The notes under the pieces: generated by a model
What the model saw: the letters and a program-made list of their open reading frames with translations, nothing else
The model's database searches: none
Told to the model about the DNA's origin: nothing
Part shown: piece after piece, positions 13,069 through 23,239 of the stretch
Position numbering within the stretch: the first letter of the stretch is position 1
Layout: every line of letters starts with the position of its first letter
Assembly: GCA_016648135.1 (NCBI GenBank)
Contig: JADDOH010001552.1
Location: 124,001-188,000 of the forward strand
Origin: Agrypnia vestita
Taxonomy: Eukaryota > Arthropoda > Insecta > Trichoptera > Phryganeidae
Length of the DNA: 64,000 nucleotides
Reading direction: 5' to 3'
Position numbers and translations under genes: made by a program

Positions 13069-14751
13069 CTACATGACCACCAACATTTATGAAAGCGTCC
13101 AGTTTCACAGAACCCTTGGTGAAACAGACAGACGTACGACGTACAATACAATATTAGGATGTCTGTTCCTTCATCAGGGCAGAATATAGATAAAAGTGTA
13201 ATATTGCTTTATATTGCTACACATAACTAGCAATGAGTATAGTGAATTAGTAGATATTCCACGAAAGTTTGACAACATTTAAAATAAGCTGCAGTCGATT
13301 ATAATATCTTAATAGTTTTATTGTAACATTCTGTTTTTTTTTCTAATTGAAAATCTGTGATTAAAATCACTCCTCCCTTAAATGTTAATATAGTATTATT
13401 TATATTCCTTTTAGATAAATTTTTATATAAAAGGAGTTAGATATTTTTATTAACACTTGTTTTAATTGTTTAAATATTTACTGTGGTAAAGTACTAATTA
13501 TTATTTGTAAGGTAAGGTATTATTATTTGTTCATTTTTACTGAATTTTTAACTATTTTTGCACACGTATTTTCTATTAACATCTTACCAAAAATCTTAGT
13601 CATCACAATATTACATTTAATTTTTTATGTAAAAAAAGGAAAAATTCAATTTTGCATATTTGTGTTTTACTCTATTTTTTAATGTTTATATAATTTGATA
13701 TAAATAATCTTTATTTTTTCAAAATATTTTTATTATTACTTAATCTTTATTTGTATAATAATAAAAATATTTTGTTATAACTTTTTGTTAATATCACTTT
13801 ATACAATTAAAAATAAAACAATAAAAAATAGTGTATTTTTTGTTTTTTTGTCTTTGTGGTTGGACTTTTATTTAATAATTAATTAAACCTAAACATTGCA
13901 ATAACCACAAAGACTATTTTTAACACTGACCGGTTTCGATATCACTGCATCATCGGTCATTATTGGACGTCCACACTAACGAAGATACAGTAGCATAGAA
14001 ACCAGTTGACGTTAAAATTAATTGCTGTGGTGTATATAAAGTTCGTAAGTTTATTTTAATTAAGAATTATTTTCTATTATTTAATTTCTTATATTCATTA
14101 ACGCCTTAATGGGCCTTTACAATAAATATACTATAAACGCAGACATATAACCTACAATACACTTAAAATAATACACTACTGATAAAAGAAAATTTATAAT
14201 AAAATGAACATACAGAAAATAAATTAAATTCTACAGAACGGTTTAAATACCCCAATCAATTATATAACTACCTTAATGCCGTATTTAACATATCACACAG
14301 CATATTTGAGAATTAAACCATGGAATGTATCAACGAGACTCGTTCCCAAGCCTGTGAATTCTAGGTATAGGCGCGTTACTATAGTAATTTATTTTTGACA
14401 TTTCTTAGAAATAGCTTCAGCTACCAAGTACTTCGAGAAGGTATATGGTACGATTTAAATTTAGCCAGATTAACCGTAAAACACTTATGAAAAACTCAAA
14501 ATAAGAAGATCCTCATCAACAAATAGTATTTTGAATAAAAAAAAAATTATCCTGAATTCTCCGAGAGTTTCTATTTCTAACAAAAATGATGAGATCAGTA
14601 AAAAAATTACTGTTTTTTATAAATATATTTATTTATATATTTTTGGAGAAATGAAATATTCTTATTAATGTGATTTCATATATTTATTTTCTACAAATGA
14701 AAGAAAAAAGGTTTAAATCGAAAAGAGTTATAGAAATAGAAATATAGAAAA

Positions 14752-14935
14752 AATAGCTTGTTGGTCTTGTGGTTAGGACTCTCGCTTCGTGATCCAAAGG
14801 TCGCGGGTTCGAACCTCACTGCAGACCAGCAAGTTACTTCTATTTTCATGGAACAAGCGTTTAGCTTAGTTTGAAAATAGTAAGAATATTGTATTCCGTA
14901 TTCCGTGTTCGCATCTGTATTTAATTTTTTTTATA
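14752..14935 (+). mobile_element. tRNA-derived SINE, family A
   Basis: A tRNA-like head has box A TGGTCTTGTGGTTAGGA and box B GGTTCGAACCT, closed by a long stem (CTTGTTGGTCT with AGACCAGCAAG). A shared body TTTAGCTTAGTTTGAAAATA and a CGTGTTCGCATCT end lead into a poly-T/A tail. Confidence 0.82.
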
Positions 14936-15264
14936 GAAAACGGTATAACACAATCCTTTTAACCCGCATTTGGTCCAAAAAATTCTTAAAACTGTGATTG
15001 GGTCATCAATAATATGAATATAAGTAGTACATGTCTATATAAATATTGAATTATTACAATTTGCATTATTTTTCTTGAAAAACTAGTTATAACAGAAGTT
15101 ATGTGTATGCACACAGTATACTTAAACTATCACAAAGATGACTAGTTAGAGAAGTGAATGAGAGTGAGTTAGAGGGGTGAATGAGTGGAAGAATGTCCTC
15201 TCCTCACATATATCTAATACACATTTATATTGCTGTTAAGAAATTTATTCTTGCATAACTAAAT

Positions 15265-15505
15265 CTCCTAATAGACAATCCGAGCATCAAGCACCAAAGT
15301 CCCTGCTGAACTCAAGGCCAATAGGGCGAAGGAGCTTAGGAAGGCCGAAACTAAGATGGAGTGACAATGTCCTCAAAGATATCTCTGCCTTAGAGCTTCG
15401 AAACTGGAGAGAGCTGGCTGGCACTAGACCGAGAAGAGTGGAGGAAAATTATTGAGGAGGTCAAGACCCACCAAGGGTTGTAGTGCCAAGAATGATGATG
15501 ATGAT
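15265..15505 (+). pseudogene. RTE-like LINE C-terminus
   Basis: One frame reads RPIGRRSLGRPKLRWSDNVL and then LELRNWRELAGTRPRR, the conserved C-terminal block of RTE-like ORF2 (RPRxRWxD ... NWRxLAxDR). The tail is a short GATGAT run. A second copy lies at 19255-19395. Confidence 0.72.
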
Positions 15506-15779
15506 GAATAGACAAGACATAACTTTTACAACAGACCATTTTTTCTCTCTTAAGCAAAACTTTTTTGTACTAAAATAATTTCTTGTAACACATTGTGGTG
15601 CCAAATTGTCACCAAGGAATTTACGAAGTATAGAAAAAATAAAAGTTTATAAAAATATAGTTTTATACTTAAAATTCGAAGAAGTACGTAGTGATGTGAT
15701 CAAAATCAAAAACAATATCCAATTTAGCGGACAACCCTCAAAAAACTCCGCAGGCGGTGAATAATGTAACCGATGAATC

Positions 15780-16110
15780 TTCAGCGGAACACGTGGGTCA
15801 TGAAGGAGTCCCTATAAAAGATTGATTGCCAAAAATTTATAACTATCGTTTCGTTAGCACGTAAAACCGGAGGGGTCCAATTGCTACCCGAATGGTTTCG
15901 GGACCACCGCGCGCGGCGGGGAGAAATACGGGCGCTACCGGTCGGCAGGCGCTTGCGGCTGGAAAAGGGATCGAGGCACCAGAATGTGTCATCGATCCGG
16001 GACTCGGAGTGTGTGAAGATTTCCTCATTAGTACCCACTCGATTATTCTAGTTTGACACCAGACGATAACGAGAAGGCGCGCGGAATAATAATGAAGGGC
16101 GGATAACCTT
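15780..16110. other. GC-rich single-copy intron block
   Basis: CpG-rich stretch (GCGCGCGGCGGGG, CGGGCGCTACCGGTCGGCAG) with overlapping minus-strand open frames that show no domain. Similar in composition to the islets at 35520 and 50040. Confidence 0.25.
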
Positions 16111-16349
16111 TGCGTCGCGGGAAGGTAAACATAAATAATGTAAGAGGCGTAATTAAATTATGTACGAAAAAGACTTTGATGGATTCATTTTCATTTTTTT
16201 TGTATTATGTCATTATGAAAATTGATAAAAACCTCGTGAATATGGAAAATTCTGATACCGCAAAACTACGTATCAGTTGTTCATTTTGGAATTGATGAAT
16301 TGATTTCTTTTGAAGTAATACTTTTTTCCACATTCAGGGTAAATTATTG

Positions 16350-16425
16350 ATTGTAACGGAAGTTGCGCTCGCAGCATGTAGAGGAACATGTAGCGAAAAT
16401 GCGATACCAGAACTAACTGCGCCAT
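16350..16425 (+). repeat. Short dispersed repeat (TGTAACGGAAGTTGCGC)
   Basis: Shares TTGTAACGGAAGTTGCGC, a TAGCGAAAATGCG-type block and GATACCA/GAGACCA with 31975-32056. It ends just before the PLE pseudogene. Confidence 0.5.
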
Positions 16426-16518
16426 ATTGAATTCTTGTCAGCTGTTAGATCCTGTTTATATGCGATTTTACGAATGTTTCGATCGTTTTTGTTTGCTCCA
16501 ATTATATTATACAGACGA

Positions 16519-17153
16519 AATAGGAATTATCAAAAAAATTGCAACTAATAACGGCTATAGAATAAATGACATAGAGAAAATGATAAGAAACAAAAAATAC
16601 AAAAATAAAATTAATCTCATATACCCTAATCAGAAAAATAATAATAATAAATACGCATGCATAGAATTTTTCGGCCCAACTTCAGTAAAAATAGCTAATG
16701 AAATTAAAAAGTGTGATTTAAAAATAGCCTTTAGAACCAATAACAATATAGGAACAAACCTCAAAAACTCTAAAAGCAAAACACCTAAATTAGAAAACAG
16801 TGGCATATACAAATTAACATGTAATCATAAAGATTGCAATGCCATATATAGGACAAACGGGAAGGTCTTTTTTAACTAGATTCGCGGAACACATGCGCTG
16901 CTATAAAAATAAAAATTTAGAGTCAAAATTTGCGGCCCATTTATTAAATGAAAACCACGTCCCGCAAGGTGATAACGAACCAAAACCTTTACATATAGAA
17001 ACAAAAGGTTTTAGGATGAATTTACTTGAGCAACTAGAAATAAATAAATATAAAAAGGATCCAAATATTAAACTTTTAAATAATCAACAAAAAATGATCT
17101 TCTCTCCACTTCTAAATATTTTTAAAAAACCAATAATCAAGGACATAAATTAA
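16519..17153 (+). pseudogene. Penelope-like element, GIY-YIG endonuclease end (frameshifted)
   Basis: This is the C-terminal part of a Penelope-like retroelement ORF. Frame one (to about 16848) carries the linker after the reverse transcriptase, with an AFRTNNNIGTNLKNSKSK stretch typical of the family, then the first half of the nuclease motif, SGIYKLTCNHKDCNAIY. The reading then continues in another frame at about 16840 with IGQTGRSFLTRFAEHM, followed by FAAHLLNENH and LLEQLEINKY and the C-terminal LLNNQQKMIF segment. The break lies inside the YIG half of the GIY-YIG motif, in an ATATAT run, and looks like loss of two bases. The RT domain is absent; PLE-like sequence begins near 16519 and the codons before it look like flanking DNA. 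The element is dead but is followed by a hammerhead-like motif at 17355-17398. Confidence 0.85.
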
Positions 17154-17351
17154 AATAATATTTATAAATAACACTTACAGAAAACGGGGAATTTTGATAA
17201 TTAAGCATAACGTTAACCGAGGCACCTTTAATGATAAGTGCCCGGGAAAAAACGTACATTACTGCAGGGCTTCACCACAAATATCTAATTACTCTAAATG
17301 GGAAGGGGTAACTTAAAATTGTATAAATAAGTCGTTTGTACGTGGTATATC

Positions 17352-17400
17352 CACTGTTTGATAATGGCCTTACAAGCCGAAACAGCTGTAACACATAAAA
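17352..17400 (+). ncRNA. Degenerate hammerhead-like motif after PLE ORF
   Basis: TTTGATAATGGCC (core changed at two positions from CTGATGA), hairpin GGC/GCC, then GAAACAGCTGTAA. It lies about 200 bases downstream of the GIY-YIG pseudogene, where the terminal repeat is expected. Probably inactive. Confidence 0.4.
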
Positions 17401-17609
17401 ATACTTAACCCGTAGAACTTAATAATAATATTTATTAAAATTTAATTTATTTTAAATTTCGCTAAAAATAATTTGATAGAAGTCTTGATTTTTTTTCGTA
17501 GAAACTTTTCGCGTAAAAGAATAAGTAGGTCCTGTCTCTTTCATCATAGTAATGACAATATTGCTAACCCGGGAATATTTGCAGAAGTTTGCGGGAAAAA
17601 AGAATTCTA

Positions 17610-17721
17610 CAAATAAGAAATACTAGTAATGCAAAATAAAGCAGTGCGAAGAATATTAAGAAGAAATGGATATACTCAGTTAAGTATAATGTTGAAGGAA
17701 CTCAATATGAGACTATTTTGA
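17610..17721 (+). pseudogene. LINE RT C-terminal fragment
   Basis: One frame from 17628 reads MQNKAVRRILRRNGYTQLSI followed by MLKELNMRLF, matching the QNKALR region of Jockey-like LINE ORF2. Only about 30 codons remain. Confidence 0.62.
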
Positions 17722-18116
17722 AACATATAAATACTTGTGTTAACAAAGTGTAAATTTTGTTAACATATGCCTGTATATGTTAGTGCATACTACTGCATGT
17801 ACTAGTTAATATATACATTATAGAAATTTAACACTTGATCTGTAACCTATATATATAACGAGGTTATGGTATTGATTGAACATTTGATCCTTACTGGAAA
17901 TTTACGGCATAATTTGGTAGAAAATTTTATGCAAATACAAATGAACATGATCGTGCAAGACGAAGAAAAGACGGAATGAGTGTATCATTCAGAAGGTCTA
18001 CATATCAAAAAGCTGTGCATGTGCAATTAAGATTTTTAATGAAATGCTAGAGAAAATAAGAAAGAAACGAAAAATATCTAATTGATTCAGATATAATTAT
18101 AGAAGCCTAGATATAG

Positions 18117-18256
18117 ATTATAGAAGTCTCACAGAGACGAAGATACGAATATGAAAAACATGTGCGGAAGTCTTTTTATACGATGGCTCAGAGCTTACAA
18201 CCTGTATAAGCTGGCTTTAGTGATCACTCCATACAATGCAACGTTCACCAATTCCG
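18117..18256 (-). repeat. Dispersed repeat, family C
   Basis: The minus strand reads GGTGAACGTTGCATTGTATG, then GAGTGATCACT, and ends in a CTCTGTGAGACTTCTATAAT block. Five copies in the window share these landmarks. Confidence 0.66.
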
Positions 18257-18378
18257 TAGTCCATTCAAATAAACGAAATATTCTCAGATTTGAACATTAA
18301 AAATAACAATATTGGGGACTAAATCCATTAACTGTGCTCTTAGAACATACTTATATATTAAAACATTGAAAAATATGA

Positions 18379-18540
18379 GTAGCTCGTTGGTTTTGTGGTT
18401 AGTACTCGAGTACTTTCGAACCTCACTCCAGACCAGCAAGTTAATCCTATTCTCATAGCACAAGCTTTTAGCTTAGTTTGAAAACAGTAAGAATATTGAT
18501 GTGACATATACTCCGTGTTCGCATCTCTATTAAAAAAAAA
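18379..18540 (+). mobile_element. tRNA-derived SINE, family A, head deleted
   Basis: Same body and CGTGTTCGCATCT end as the copy at 14752, with a poly-A tail. About 30 bases between box A and box B are missing. Confidence 0.78.
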
Positions 18541-19097
18541 CTAAATTTGAAACACAGCATCGTTGTGTGAATTTGAGATAATTTATAAAGTGATGAATAT
18601 TCTATATGCATCGTATCACAGCTATATAGGTATGTGTTTAAGTATGCACTATTTTAAGAAAAAAAAAAAAAAAAAATTTCCTGAAATTTTTTGTAATGGT
18701 TCATTCACCCCGAGAAATATGAAAAAAGAATGGGGATAGTTTATTTGACGAATGATAAATCCATTCGAAATAATACAAAAGGGACTCGAAGTCAAGCGAT
18801 CAATATCGAGATCTGCAACTGGGGGCCGATCAGCGAATGCAAATAATGCAATCACAGTGCAATACTATTGGAGAAGTTCAAGCTTTTGTAGAGAAACAAT
18901 CGACTGCGCGAGTGATAAGTAAAAATAGCTTGTGCCGGGAAAATCGTGGAAAACTTCGGTCGCCTCGGGGAAAATAAACAGCATACCATTTTGAACGTCT
19001 TATATTCAAATTCTTGATGAGACTTTTTAATTTTGTTTGTAGAATTTTAAGTAGAGCAAAAATATTAATATATTATTAAGATATTTTTGTATACAGT

Positions 19098-19611
19098 GTT
19101 ACTGAGCTAGTCCACAAAACTTTACAGGTGGACTCCCGCTCTGATTATGAGTCGAAAATGTTTAAGCAACCGTGACCTTAATATCAATAGCTATAGAGTT
19201 ATGTAATATCAATTATTGATACACTCTTATTATGAATATAAGATATTTCGAATATCATCATCAAAATCGCTCTTGGCACTACAACCCTTGGTGGGTCTTG
19301 GCCTCCTCAATAATTTTCGTCCACTCATCTCGGTCTAGTGCCAGCTCTCTCCAGTTCCGAAGGTCTAAGGCAGAGATGTCTTTGAGGACGTTGTGTACCT
19401 GTGCATAAATTTCGATTGGATTTGGATTTAAGAAAAATAAGTCAGAAATATTGCAAAAAAATGAAAACTTTCAAAGTTATCATCGAATATGTAATATCAT
19501 ATTTGATGATAACTTTGATATTAGATCATGGTTGCCTGAACATTTTCGAGTCACAATTAAAGCAGAAATCTACCAGTAAAATATTTTGAAATAGCTCTGT
19601 TACGTCGACCG
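19098..19611. mobile_element. TIR element, family D, with nested RTE
   Basis: Inverted ends of about 100 bp (19098-19215 and 19495-19611) share GAGCTA near the tip and CGAAAATGTT(T/C)A(A/G)GCAACC further in. The interior has a strong hairpin near the right arm (TTATCATC/GATGATAA) and the RTE fragment at 19255-19395. Related sequences occur at 47470-47695 and 33000-33505. Confidence 0.65.
19255..19395 (-). pseudogene. RTE-like LINE C-terminus, minus copy
   Basis: Reverse complement of the 15350-15500 fragment with few differences, covering the conserved tail and its GATGAT end. It sits inside the TIR element at 19098-19611 and therefore inserted into it. Confidence 0.72.
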
Positions 19612-19837
19612 TCGCCGTTATATTTCTAATTCTTCTTCCCTGGTCCTCAATACACAACTTATGCATTTTTCCTTAACACGTAGATTATTCGTACTTCACG
19701 TGAGTCAATCTCACTGGTCAGCTATGTTTAATTGTTTGCCAAGGGGAACAATCAAATACAAATTAAGTTTCACCAATCAACACAAGAATTGGCTACAGTG
19801 TGTAAATAAAGAAATATAAATATTTATATAATTAATA

Positions 19838-19925
19838 TAATTAGTAGAAATAAACTTTGTTTTCACCACTTTTTTATTGAAAATATCAACATGTTTCAGA
19901 ACCCATGGCCCCTTCGTTTGTGTGA
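19838..19925 (-). repeat. Decayed PLE terminal repeat with hammerhead remnant
   Basis: The minus strand reads ACGAAGGGGCC-ATG-GGTTCT-GAAACATGTTG, followed by TTTTCAATAAAAAAGTGGTG and ACAAAG, matching the terminal repeat at 23043 with substitutions. The CTGA part of the core is lost. No opposed arm is present. Confidence 0.6.
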
Positions 19926-20059
19926 AGAAGTTATAAATATTTAGTTTATGAAAACTTAATAAACATGAAAATGGGGTTGGAAGTTGGCTGAAAATATTAT
20001 TATTTTTATATAGTACGTTGTTATATTAGCGATTTTTAATTCATCTACTTTTCTAAAAA

Positions 20060-20252
20060 AAATTGTGATGCTTGCGCGGAATACGCGTCACAAATATATT
20101 CTTATCGTTTTAAAATTAAGCTTAATGATAGTACCTACTTGAAAATAGGACTCACTTGCTGGTCTCGTGGAACCGAATAAAAAAAAGGCTCGAACCCGCA
20201 ACAAAATTAGTTATATGACTAGGTAAGTATCTTAAACACTAGACCAACGAAG
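20060..20252 (-). mobile_element. tRNA-derived SINE, family A
   Basis: Minus-strand copy: GTTGGTCTAGTGTTTAAGA box A region, GGGTTCGAGCC box B interrupted downstream by an A/T run, then the shared body. Diverged. Confidence 0.65.
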
Positions 20253-20484
20253 TGTTTTGGTACAGTCAATGATTTTTTTGAAGATATTTAACAAAACAAT
20301 TAAATTTGTGAACATATTATGGTGTCCCCACGAGTTTGCTTGTTTTAAATGTATCACGATATGTAAATATATGAGTGTGTATAAAAAAATCTTTCTACTA
20401 ATTTTTATTTTATTTATTCGAATTGAAGTTCACAATGCATAAACAAAGATAAATATTAAAATATTTTAATAATATCTCCTCTTG

Positions 20485-20560
20485 GCGACGTAAGAGTAGG
20501 ATCGATATGGGAGCTTTCGCTCATAAAACGGTCCTGGGAATGCGGCGGGTCTCCATTCGC
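20485..20560 (+). repeat. Short dispersed repeat (GGGAGCTTTCGC)
   Basis: Shares GGGAGCTTTCGCTCATAAAA and CGGTCCTGGG with 61587-61640. No function recognised. Confidence 0.5.
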
Positions 20561-21536
20561 TGAACATTTTTAGATGCTTGTGTAAAATATCCTTACAATT
20601 AAGGAAGAAAAGAATATATTCTTTTCGTTAGATGAATATTTCCATGTTGCGCTACAAATATAAAAGGGTAAGATATCACAAGTACAAAGGACCAAATAAG
20701 GCAGTCCTCGAGAAGGGCTTGAGGAGGAAGTTAGGCAAGTAGTTGAATGAGATTTTATTTTAATACATTTAGTACAAATAAATCAAATGAGATACGCAAG
20801 ATCTTAGACGTGCCCAAAAGAATAAGTTGCCGTTGCGGGAACGAGATTACTGGGAGAAGTTATTTGACGTGGCGCCCGTAATAACGAAAATAACGAAAGA
20901 TTTATTGGTTCCAGTTTGTTTATCGGTAATTGTTCCCCAATACAAATGCGGTGAACGGGTAACACGGGAAATGTATATTGTAAGAAAATGAGAAAATTTA
21001 CTGCGGCTCGGTAATTAAATTGAACCGTATTTGATTTGTGTTTCAGGTACATGCAAACATATTGTGCAAGAGAATGATTGCGGACACAATTTGGCGACAT
21101 ACACTGTACAAGATAATAACTAAGAACACAATTGGACCAAACACACTGCGTTAGAGAATAGTTATGGTTATATTTGGACTGTGCACATGTATAACTGTAA
21201 ACATGTAACTAGGGTTACAATTCTACTGAACGCATTGCACAAAAGAAAAATTACGGTTATAATCGAATTGTACGACGAACACATTTTAAAAGAAATTAAT
21301 AATAAACTTTATTTTTATAAGCACGGATTTATATATTTAAACAAATAGTTAACTGTTTAAATATAAAAACACTAGCCATTATCATGCAAAAATCAAAGAT
21401 GAAAAATCACGAGACATAATAATTGCAGGATTTTGAAGCTGAAAATTCATGAATAGAAAATTTCTTTTTTAATTGACTTTATGCGCTTAAACCTACAAGC
21501 AAATATAATTAAATCTAAATATAATAATTTAGCTAT

Positions 21537-21796
21537 CTGTCTGTCCGTAAAGTCGTAACTTTCTGGAATGAAAAAACTCGAGATAATTAGAGTGTGACAC
21601 GCAATCAGCGCGCAGCTAACGTAGCGCGGTCACGCAAGGGTCTTCATTAATTATTAATATTTTCAAGACCGTGTAATTTCGACCTTTGTGTGCTGCTTCA
21701 GCTGCGAGCTTATTGCGTGTCACTCTCTAATTATCTTAAGTTTTAATTCCAGCAAGTTACGGATTTTACGGAGTTTACAGATGGACCGACAGACAG
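21537..21796. repeat. Fold-back element with family-E-like ends
   Basis: The arms 21537-21635 and 21690-21796 are imperfect reverse complements starting CTGTCTGTC. Their outer ends resemble the 3' tail of the family E elements. The centre holds a smaller inverted pair (GGTCTTC and CAAGACC). Confidence 0.68.
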
Positions 21797-22019
21797 AACA
21801 CGAAATGATTATAATAATGAAAAGATACCGTAATACGACTGGTGAATAAATTTACTTGGTTATTTGGATTACTTTGGAATTTTTTAAAGAATAATTATGG
21901 ACAGATGAGACAAAATACATTGAACAGTAGAATAATTGGACCTACTGTACGAGAGATTACGTCTACGTCTAGACAAAAAAAACTAACTCAAGACAGGATC
22001 TGGACTTCTTTGGTGTAAG

Positions 22020-22184
22020 TCTGTCCAGATTCAAACAATCTCTGATTAGATCTTAGTTAGTACTTCATTTGTCTATGCTTTTCTTTAAATTGCTACAACT
22101 ATTATTCTCTTTATTTTATGTTTCATGATATGTAATATATATTATTGGACTATGTCCGTTAATTTAAATAAATAAATAAATAAA
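22020..22184 (+). mobile_element. Possible LINE 3' end with AAAT tail
   Basis: An untranslated-looking segment closes with TTGGACTATGTCCGTTAATT and AAAT units (22164-22184), like the LINE end at 8675. No coding remnant was found, so this is weak. Confidence 0.35.
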
Positions 22185-22500
22185 AACAATAAAAGCGCCG
22201 AATGTCTGGTCATCAACAACATATGTTGCACCTTAGTTGTAGCCGTACTGCTTAATGTACTTCTATAAGTGCATCAGTTCCCACTTTAACACTTTTACCA
22301 ACCACTTTCTAGCTTCTAAAATCCTAAGTAGCCGCGTCGTCGAAAAAGATGTCACGCCATGTGAGAACGATCTAATATGCCAGGTGCGGAGAATGATGAT
22401 AAGTGGGAAGGGTGTGATCTTTTTAAAAATTATATTTATTACATGAATTTATTTTTCTTACATTTAAATGTTCCAAACAATGTATTTTCCAAACAAATTT

Positions 22501-22610
22501 TTAATTTATATAAATTAACTTTGTAAAAACCACTCATTTATTGAAAAAATTCAACATGTTTCGAAGCCAATGGCTTCTTCGTCAGGATGACAAAAATAAT
22601 ATTTAAAAAA
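22501..22610 (-). repeat. PLE terminal repeat, minus-oriented arm
   Basis: This arm of about 105 bp is the reverse complement of 23043-23150 with only a few mismatches, giving the 0.65-kb element inverted termini. It includes a hammerhead-like motif (minus strand, 22548-22592) and the A/T-rich block ending in ACAAAGTTAATTTATAT that every PLE terminus of this family shows here. Confidence 0.85.
22548..22592 (-). ncRNA. Hammerhead-ribozyme-like motif, PLE, sense to dystrophin
   Basis: Minus-strand core CTGACGA (22585-22579), stem II GAAGCC/GGCTTC with all six pairs, then GAAACATGTT. The change T to C at the variable position of CUGANGA is allowed in hammerheads. Being on the minus strand, it would be transcribed in the dystrophin pre-mRNA. 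Stem I has only two certain pairs. Confidence 0.62.
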
Positions 22611-22700
22611 TATGTAATATAATATAATATAATATAAATAAATAATACTAATATAATAAAATAAATAATATAATATAAAATATGTAATGATTGTGATTAT

Positions 22701-22932
22701 TTTTATATAAGAAAAACGTGTAGAAATTTTGAAATTAGAGTTAAAGAACACATAAGGTGTTTAAATAGTAATCATTATTCCGAATTTTCTAACCATCTTT
22801 TGGCTATGGATCATTCTTTTGATATTAATAAGGGTTTACAAATTTTACATACAAATTAGAATCACAATTTGATAAATTAGAAATTTTGGAAATAAGAAAG
22901 AGTGTAAATAGTAAATTGAATGTTAATAATTA
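22701..22932 (+). pseudogene. Penelope-like element, GIY-YIG remnant between inverted terminal repeats
   Basis: A decayed C-terminal fragment of a PLE endonuclease lies between two opposed terminal repeats. From 22701 the frame reads FYIRKTCRNFEIRVKEHIRC and on to SEFSNHLLAMDHSFD, with the YIG motif altered to YIR. It hits a stop at 22857. A second frame from 22859 continues with ESQFDKLEILEIRKSVN and LNVNN, the usual C-terminal order of this family. The first half of GIY-YIG and the whole RT are missing. The following untranslated part leads into the plus-strand terminal repeat at 23043. Confidence 0.82.
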
Positions 22933-23042
22933 GGTCCTTTTTGCAAATAGTTATCTTTTAAATTTATTTTCATGTTAAGTAGGTACTTTATATTATCATC
23001 TTCCATATATAATTTTTAATATTTTGATCTATACTTCGATTT

Positions 23043-23150
23043 ATAAATATTATTTTTGTTATCCTGACGAAGAAGCCATTGGCTTCGAAACATGTTGAAT
23101 TTTTTCAATAAATAAGTGGTTATTACAAAGTTAATTTATATAAATTATAA
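23043..23150 (+). repeat. PLE terminal repeat, plus-oriented arm
   Basis: Partner of the arm at 22501-22610. It runs from the end of the GIY-YIG remnant directly into a short frame that begins MSPQ (23153). The order endonuclease end, terminal repeat, ORF start is what a junction between two tandem PLE copies would give. Confidence 0.83.
23056..23100 (+). ncRNA. Hammerhead-ribozyme-like motif, PLE
   Basis: Core CTGACGA (23064-23070), extra A, stem II GAAGCC/GGCTTC (23072-23086), GAAACATGTT. Identical in core to the opposed copy at 22548-22592. Confidence 0.62.
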
Positions 23151-23152
23151 TT

Positions 23153-23236
23153 ATGTCACCACAAAATAAATTTTCTATATTTAAAGAAGAAGTAACAAAT
23201 TTTTATTTCACTAAAAATATTTTATGGCATCACTAA
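23153..23236 (+). pseudogene. PLE ORF-start fragment (MSPQ...EE)
   Basis: A 27-codon frame starting at the ATG at 23153 begins MSPQNKFSIFKEEV. Three other sites in the window have a related start in the same place relative to a PLE terminus or alone. I infer that this is the N-terminus of the PLE ORF of the next tandem copy, truncated soon after. The frame is too short to identify on its own. Confidence 0.5.
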
Positions 23237-23239
23237 TTA

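Noticed and set aside
13069..13108. In-frame ATG (MKLDAF) before the dystrophin exon as a possible alternative start.
   Set aside because: The residues do not resemble dystrophin, and the acceptor at 13069 gives exact phase continuity with the upstream exon.
13849..13970. A minus-strand CCGATGA...CGAAACCGGTC motif (13957-13925) next to an inverted pair (GTCTTTGTGGTT / AACCACAAAGAC) that looks like another PLE terminus.
   Set aside because: The core has C in place of the required U, and I could not pair a stem II. It may be a decayed relative but is too weak to call.
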